From assembly GCA_039881145.1 (NCBI GenBank), contig JAYKKI010000023.1, positions 4,750,501 through 4,814,500 of the forward strand: DNA of 64,000 nucleotides, read 5' to 3'. The position numbers and the translations under genes were made by a program. Shown here piece by piece: positions 58,691-64,000 of this stretch; positions within the stretch are counted from its first letter, which is position 1, and each line of letters starts with the position of its first letter. This stretch comes from Druceiella hillmani. Lineage: Eukaryota; Arthropoda; Insecta; Lepidoptera; Hepialidae. The notes under the pieces were generated by a model. The model had not been told where the DNA came from, ran no database searches, and was given only the letters and a program-made list of their open reading frames with translations.

Positions 58691-59869
58691 CGCGTTTTGG
58701 CTGCGTTTTCAGTGTTTTCGATGTCAGTACATAATGTGAGAGTAAAAATATTAAAGAAAATGAGATATGAACTCATTTTTGGATCGATCATGTTTTGTCT
58801 GGCAGCCGATTAGCGTGGTGACACTGTTGAGAAGTTTGTACCGGATGCTTTTGAGTGAAATGGAAAATAACGCAGCTGACATGGTGTTGCGTGCTGTATT
58901 AGCTTTTGACACTTTTTTCTGTTTAACTAAGACACATTCAAAAATTTTTTTAGATGTGTAATGTAATTTTTATTTTTGACACATTATTTTTTTCTATTTG
59001 TGATACATAATTAATTGATACTAAGTTTTTATTATGAGTTCATCAATGGTATTTTGAGATGAATTATATTGAGATAAATTATTACTGGCCATGTATAGCA
59101 AAGTAAATATTGGCTAGATGCGTAAAATAATAAGTTGGAAAGAAAAATTAGATATATTAAATTTAAGATTCTTAAGCCCGAAGATAGCTGAAAATGGTTA
59201 TTTGACTATAAAGGAAGTGAGATCCTTGTGTATCTTGATACAAGGATACAAGTTATTCAAGAATATTGATTAAACCTAAGTTAATTTAAAACCTAAGTTA
59301 AGTCAAAATTAATTTATTAGATTAATTTATTTGTAATAAGAGATAATTCAATTGAAATTAAGTGGAGTTTTTCGCAATTTAATTCTAATGGTAATTATTA
59401 TGATGCATTGTTGTCTTTCTCAGTATATCGTTTATTTACAGCTTAGCACTTTTTTAGCATGGGCGGAGAATGTATTCTGAAAACATTAGAAAACATATTG
59501 ACTTTAGAAAAACTTAAATGTAAAAATATCATTCCATATTTAATCTCATAATACACAAACTCAAATTCTTTATGAAAGAAAAGATTAATTTAACGAATCT
59601 AATAAATTCAGTGACAATACTAGAGAATACAGGGATTTTCAACTTTAAGAAATAGAATATAACGAAAAAAACATGGAATATAAGGAATATAATCGACCAT
59701 TCACTTAGAGAAAAAAAAAATAGAATATAGTGGAAAACGGAATATTCGAATGGGAATGGAACTACACGAACTTCCAGGTTGAGATTTAAAATTGTTTGCC
59801 GCCGAGAGGCTATATTATAAGCCTCCAATGACGATGCGCCTCTCATTTTAAGTATGATATATTAAGAAA
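58691..59869. other. AT-rich stretch, no gene called
   Basis: A 64-codon (+) frame at 58767-58961 and a 105-codon (-) frame at 59529-59846 are present. The latter encodes a Phe/Ile-rich hydrophobic peptide typical of A-rich DNA read in reverse. Neither is called. Confidence 0.5.
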
Positions 59870-60120
59870 GCAAACTTGTATCTGGATAGATAACTCTCTC
59901 AGTAGCCACGTGCTGCTTGCGATTCCACCCGGGCAACAATGCAAATCTCGTCTAACCTGACTAATGGCGAGTTCGCCCTCCGTCGGTTGCTTTGCGTGTA
60001 ATAAAAGCATTTATAATCAGGTACTGAATGGGCGTCGCTCATTTGTAATCGTCATTGTAATGGGATATGCCCACGCAAATAGTCTGCGAATAAGTCATAA
60101 GAAATAGGCTGTTTGTCTCA
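59870..60120. promoter_or_regulatory. Island with POU octamers and SOX overlap
   Basis: ATGCAAAT (59939-59946), an exact POU octamer, overlaps AACAATG (59935-59941), a SOX-type motif in inverse orientation. A second POU-like ACGCAAATA lies near 60075. CACGTG (59908-59913), a homeodomain-type CTAATGG and CAGGTA (60019-60024, a Zelda-like core) are also present. The cluster in a CpG-containing island is a good enhancer candidate. Factor assignment is inference from known consensus sites. Confidence 0.42.
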
Positions 60121-61444
60121 GGGATGCACCGTATTGGTTACGAGTTTACAGAGTATATTTACGACTATACACTTTGTATCTTCATAGCCCATAGCCGAAA
60201 TAAAACGAATTGTGTTGCTCTGAAAAGAGTAGAGGTTTTTATTAAACTCTATTCGCAAATCACATTATTTTATATAAACACATTATATAAATCCTTTTAC
60301 TTCTTATATTCGTTTTTATATAAATTAATCGACTTTTAATATTAAGCGTTATATTTCGCCTATTTTACCATAGAGTCGCGGGCATAGAGAATATCAAAAG
60401 TTTTTAATGAAGTTTGCCGGACTTCATTTACATTAATATAAGCTATTAAACTGGCCTAAAACTATTAATAATTATAAAATAATTACTTTTTATCGTAAAT
60501 TAATTCGTTAGAAATATCTTAGAAATTAAAATATTGCATTAAAATCTATTACGTTTGGTTGCTAACTGATAATTCCAACATATTAATTCGTAAGTATTAA
60601 TGTGTTAGTTAAACAGAACACATCTACTTCAAAGCATAATGTTGTTTCTGAAATCAGTATAATATATACGGAAGTAGAACTGTCAGATAAAGCGAATGGG
60701 ATATGTTTCTATGAGGATTATCAATTTTTTCTAAATTTAATATGGGAGGTCGTCCTGAATCAGGATTATTGGAGAGTTAAAATTCCCTTCATTGTAGTTT
60801 TTCTTGAAAAATAACATAAACTGTAAAATTTCTTAATTCAGCATTATATTATGTTGTTATTTACTATTAATATCAACTTTGAAGAGGGAAAGAATGGTGG
60901 CGTAATTTAAAAATATTGTTGTTTTTAATGTATTGGAACTCACCATTGGAAAGATTTGAGTAGTTTGATACGTATAAACACACGCACATTTATATTCACA
61001 TGGTGTAATTTTTGAAGTGGAAACTTCTTTAGGTGCATTTTGTGAGCAGTGAACTAAACTGAACCATCACGCTCGGTGACGCTGAATCGGATAAACTCGG
61101 CTCCCTTTATCATCCGCTAAGTGAACTACTTTTTTACGCGCACCATGAGCCCTTTTCTTAGATATTTAATTAAATTTGTATCAAAAGTATTTATAATATA
61201 TTTCAGTTTCCACAAACCTATTGTTTCATTCTTACGGGTAAACTCGGCATTAGCCAAGCGAATTCACTATGTAACACGGAGTGCATTGTTTCAAGGGTTA
61301 CGTTTTATGTTTGATTAATATTTTTTTGTGAGAGTATATTAATGTAATACGCGTATGTTATTGTATTTTAAAATAATAATCTCGCATTGTTCCTGCTTCG
61401 TTAGACTAATATACATCATATAGCGTCAATGTAATTATATAACC
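60121..61444. other. AT-rich stretch, no gene called
   Basis: Frames of 65-71 codons at 60124-60339, 60602-60814 and 61121-61318 show no family features. A small GC-richer patch lies at about 61060-61110. Confidence 0.5.
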
Positions 61445-61565
61445 TAGCTTTTCACGTTCACAGCTTCCACAAATGACGATTACCTATCGGCGATCAATAA
61501 AACGCCCCACAAATACGGTCCTGTAATCTGAACATCTGTAGAACTTAAGTTATAATCGAACAGAC

Positions 61566-61633
<68 letters not shown>
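61445..61633 (-). mobile_element. Interspersed repeat family B, inverted, with (TA)n edge
   Basis: CTAGCTTTTCACGTTCACAG, then GGCGATCAATAAAACGCCCC, then ACTTAAGTTATAATCGAACA are the reverse complement of the copy at 26571-26900, which has an extra internal stretch here deleted. The element again terminates in a (TA)n tract (61566-61633). Confidence 0.88.
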
Positions 61634-61635
<2 letters not shown>

Positions 61636-62029
61636 CGTGGTCATAAGTACACACCAGAAGTTTTTTAATCACCAAAATCAATCTCTTTTATGATGACCAG
61701 TGTATTAATTACCATGACACAGACTAAATCTGCGTAATATCTTACAAAGAAAGATTGAGAAGTTGAGGCGTGAAAGCGAGGCAAACAAACAAACAAACCT
61801 ACTTTACATAGCTAGGACAATGTAATTAGGATTTAATATTATTGGAGCAGAGTGAAGGCCTCTGCCCTTGATAACTAATATCTGCTTGAAAACTAATGTC
61901 TATGGGCATAGCCGCTTACAAAATATTATCCGACGTAACTGAAAAGTGCGAAGTGATTGCGGTACTTCGCACAGCAAAATATGACATTAACAGTGCACGT
62001 GGCCGGAATATCAAAGGCGGAAAGCAAGG
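61634..62029. other. Mixed stretch, nothing recognised
   Basis: Includes CAAACAAACAAACAAAC near 61783. No supported gene. Confidence 0.5.
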
Positions 62030-62195
62030 AGTTGTATAAAGGGTCAGCGTTCACGCGCGCGTGCGCATTCTGGCGGCGGGGTGCGACGCGCGGGCGCGGC
62101 GCAGATGCGCCATTGTTGTAGCGAAGTGTCACGTTCGGTTGACCGTCCTTCGCTTAGAATTCGACGGTTCGATCGGAGAATGATCAGTTTGACAT
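62030..62195 (+). promoter_or_regulatory. CpG-rich island with TATA-like box
   Basis: TATAAAGG at 62035-62042 precedes a very CpG-dense run (CACGCGCGCGTGCGC, GCGACGCGCGGGCGCGGC). TATA-plus-CpG composition suits a promoter pointing right, but no clear initiator about 30 bp downstream and no first exon are seen. A 68-codon minus-strand frame across it has no domain. Confidence 0.35.
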
Positions 62196-62759
62196 CCATG
62201 TGTTTGTATTTGCATGATATAAATCTATTTCAGTAATAAATTTAAAGGAATATTCTAAATATGCATAAAATTATGATTTCTAGAAAAAAGCTTAAAAATT
62301 CTACCAAGAACAAATTTCAAGAAAGGATGTAGTGTTATGGAAGTGTGTTATAGAAGCTAGGTTTAAGATTAATTTTTTAGCATTGGAAGAGAAAGGGTCA
62401 TACCGTGTGGTCAGCCCCTTAGATGTCTAAATTAATAATAAACATTAAATTGAAATAAAAGTGGGAAAAAAATTGTGCGCATTTTGGTGAGGGGGAGGTG
62501 ATGTTTGCCTGATGTAGACTGACAATAAAACTAATTTGATATAGAATGACAGAGCCCAATAAAAAATGAGACAAATCCAGAGCAAAATGAAAAAAAGAGG
62601 AAAACATTTCTGACTGTATCACTGGACCAGGATAGACGTTAGATAGAACTTATAGTTCGTACTTTCGCAATAATTAAGTATGAAATTTGCAAAAAAATTG
62701 TCAAAATTTAATTTGACGAATTAATTCATACCAGTACATTTAAATAACGTTAGTGTCAA
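62196..62759. other. AT-rich stretch, nothing recognised
   Basis: Background sequence; a 67-codon minus-strand frame is unremarkable. Confidence 0.5.
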
Positions 62760-63225
62760 ATACAAATTAAAGAAATGAAAATGTCTTTTTTATTTCATTT
62801 ATGTGTCTAAAAACGATTTAAATTTTGACTATGTGAATTTGAAAGCAATCAACATACACTACTCATCTTTTTTGTTTACGATTCAACATCCGTTTGGTCA
62901 CTCTTTTATATAAAGTTATATAATATTCTGTGAAAACTACTATAAAACTCATCCACCTACGACACGAAAGTATGGATTCTATGGATTCTATAAGGAAAAT
63001 TACAAAATGAAATTAAAATAGTTATTTTTATTTCAATATGTGAATATAAAAGCGATATCAATTTTGACGTTGTTAATTTGAAAACAACCAACGTACACTG
63101 TTACCTTTTTTGTTTACTATTCAATATACGTTTGGCCACTTTTTTATATAAATTCACTCCATATTCTGTGATAATTATTTAAAAAGTGATTCACCAACGA
63201 CACGATAGTATACTGATCCTATGAT
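62760..63225. repeat. About 239-bp tandem duplication, diverged
   Basis: GTTTACGATTCAACATCCGT near 62873 and GTTTACTATTCAATATACGT near 63112 align, as do GACACGAAAGTATGGATTC and GACACGATAGTATACTGATC. Substitutions and small gaps are frequent, so this is an older duplication. Confidence 0.85.
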
Positions 63226-63515
63226 GGCGCTCCCTTGCAGGGGCACGGCTCCGCAGTATTGGGAATTGTATTCATCTGAATATATGTCTGCCCGCATAAG
63301 TACCCGCCGTTTGTATGTGCGGACGTGTGACCTTTGCGGTCGGGCCACGGAGGCATTAGCATCGGCATGCGTTTGTGAGGCTCTCCGCACTCCCGCGATG
63401 AGATGCATTCGCATTATGCAATTGGAGATTCTGAGTGGGACATCTGCGGTCCTTATATTCAGAGACCTATCGGGGCATGAGATTAATGGATTCTTTGCTT
63501 TTTCGGCATGACGGA
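63221..63515. promoter_or_regulatory. GC-rich island with POU-like site; open 96-codon frame
   Basis: The island is open on the plus strand for 96 codons from a double ATG, with a Cys-containing middle (RTCDLCGRATEALASACVC), and at the same time on the minus strand for 79 codons. The CDLCGR phrase recalls half of a zinc finger but no second half follows. CATTATGCAATTGG near 63411 is POU/C-EBP-like. I lean to noncoding, but a short gene is possible. Confidence 0.3.
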
Positions 63516-64000
63516 GTTAGCAGTTAAAATGTGGACGGTTTGTTAATAAAGTGGGGTATAATTTGGGGATGTGATGCATTTTAATCTCTGTCGATTACAT
63601 TATTAGCCTGTTAGTCGAAATGGTAATTTTCTTTTTATTTGGATCTTTAGTCCTCGAAAAATTGACCTACTCAAAAAGAAAATACGATTATTTGAAATTT
63701 CAGCACAAGTGCACTCACTTGAAAAAAGTTCACTTAAAAATTATTATATATACTGTTACCTTTATTTTAACCTTCAATCTAACAGTTCAATTAACGATTG
63801 TGTCTAATGGTCTACGTGGACTAAGTTACGAGCGCAGCTAATAATCATAAAACTGTATTTTTATATAAAAATTTTTATGTTACAAAATATTTATACACAT
63901 AATCAATATCGTTAGGCTCGATATTAATAAATATTATTAGGCTAATATTGGAAAATTCTCTCCGAGTTAAATTGCGTTCTTAGTCGGAAAATTAAAATTC
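63516..64000. other. AT-rich stretch, no gene called
   Basis: A 73-codon frame at 63620-63841 is Lys/Leu-rich and unrecognised. Background to the window end. Confidence 0.5.

Noticed and set aside
59529..59846. 105-codon Phe/Ile-rich minus-strand frame
   Set aside because: Composition is what A-rich DNA gives in reverse; no start context or motif.
1..64000. tRNA genes
   Set aside because: No convincing B-box with a matching acceptor stem was found by eye; a covariance-model scan would settle it.

Overview
This window looks like AT-rich, gene-poor nuclear DNA from an arthropod, most likely an insect. Lepidoptera is my best guess, with modest confidence, because two short interspersed repeat families resemble elements I remember as common in moth and butterfly genomes. 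There is no bacterial-style operon structure, no rRNA or CRISPR array, and I found no tRNA gene by eye. The background is long A/T-rich DNA broken by (TA)n microsatellites. Every few kilobases there is a short GC- and CpG-richer island of 150-450 bp. That layout fits a gene desert or a very large intron with scattered regulatory elements.

Coding content is sparse. The best gene is a single-exon secreted cysteine-rich protein of 140 codons at 16103-16525 (+), with a poly(A) signal 12 nt after its stop. I do not recognise its family. A 94-codon frame at 16626-16910 (-) runs tail-to-tail with it. Four other stretches are weak exon or small-gene candidates: 41186-41386 (+), 44748-44841 (+), 46235-46504 (+) and 47640-47820 (-). 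Three stretches are clearly broken non-LTR retrotransposon reverse-transcriptase C-terminal regions: 22300-22890 (-), 26168-26446 (+) and 53780-54080 (+). A fourth, at 37152-37532 (-), is only possible.

Repeats dominate. There is a 67-bp satellite (27416-28502, 16 monomers, with a five-monomer higher-order pattern) and a 134-bp satellite (35495-36440, seven monomers, alternating types). A composite array at 51033-52060 is built from about 49-bp and 143-bp modules. A hairpin minisatellite at 48391-49010 has expanded inside one copy of a larger duplication. Minisatellites of 25, 29, 30, 39 and 54 bp are present, as are many 140-280 bp tandem duplications. Two related fold-back elements (4008-4248, 33409-33606) share termini and central sequence, and a third hairpin lies at 57060-57186. 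Family A repeats occur at 23040-23310, 31440-31560, 38905-39310, 49890-50060 and 54390-54770. Family B repeats occur at 5600-5920, 26571-26900 and 61445-61633. Several of both adjoin (TA)n tracts.

The GC-richer islands carry recognisable transcription-factor motifs: an E2F palindrome, a YY1/Pho site, E-box palindromes, CRE and AP-1 sites, and a SOX/POU overlap. Two islands 1.7 kb apart share a 51-bp module. All motif readings are by eye and none proves function.
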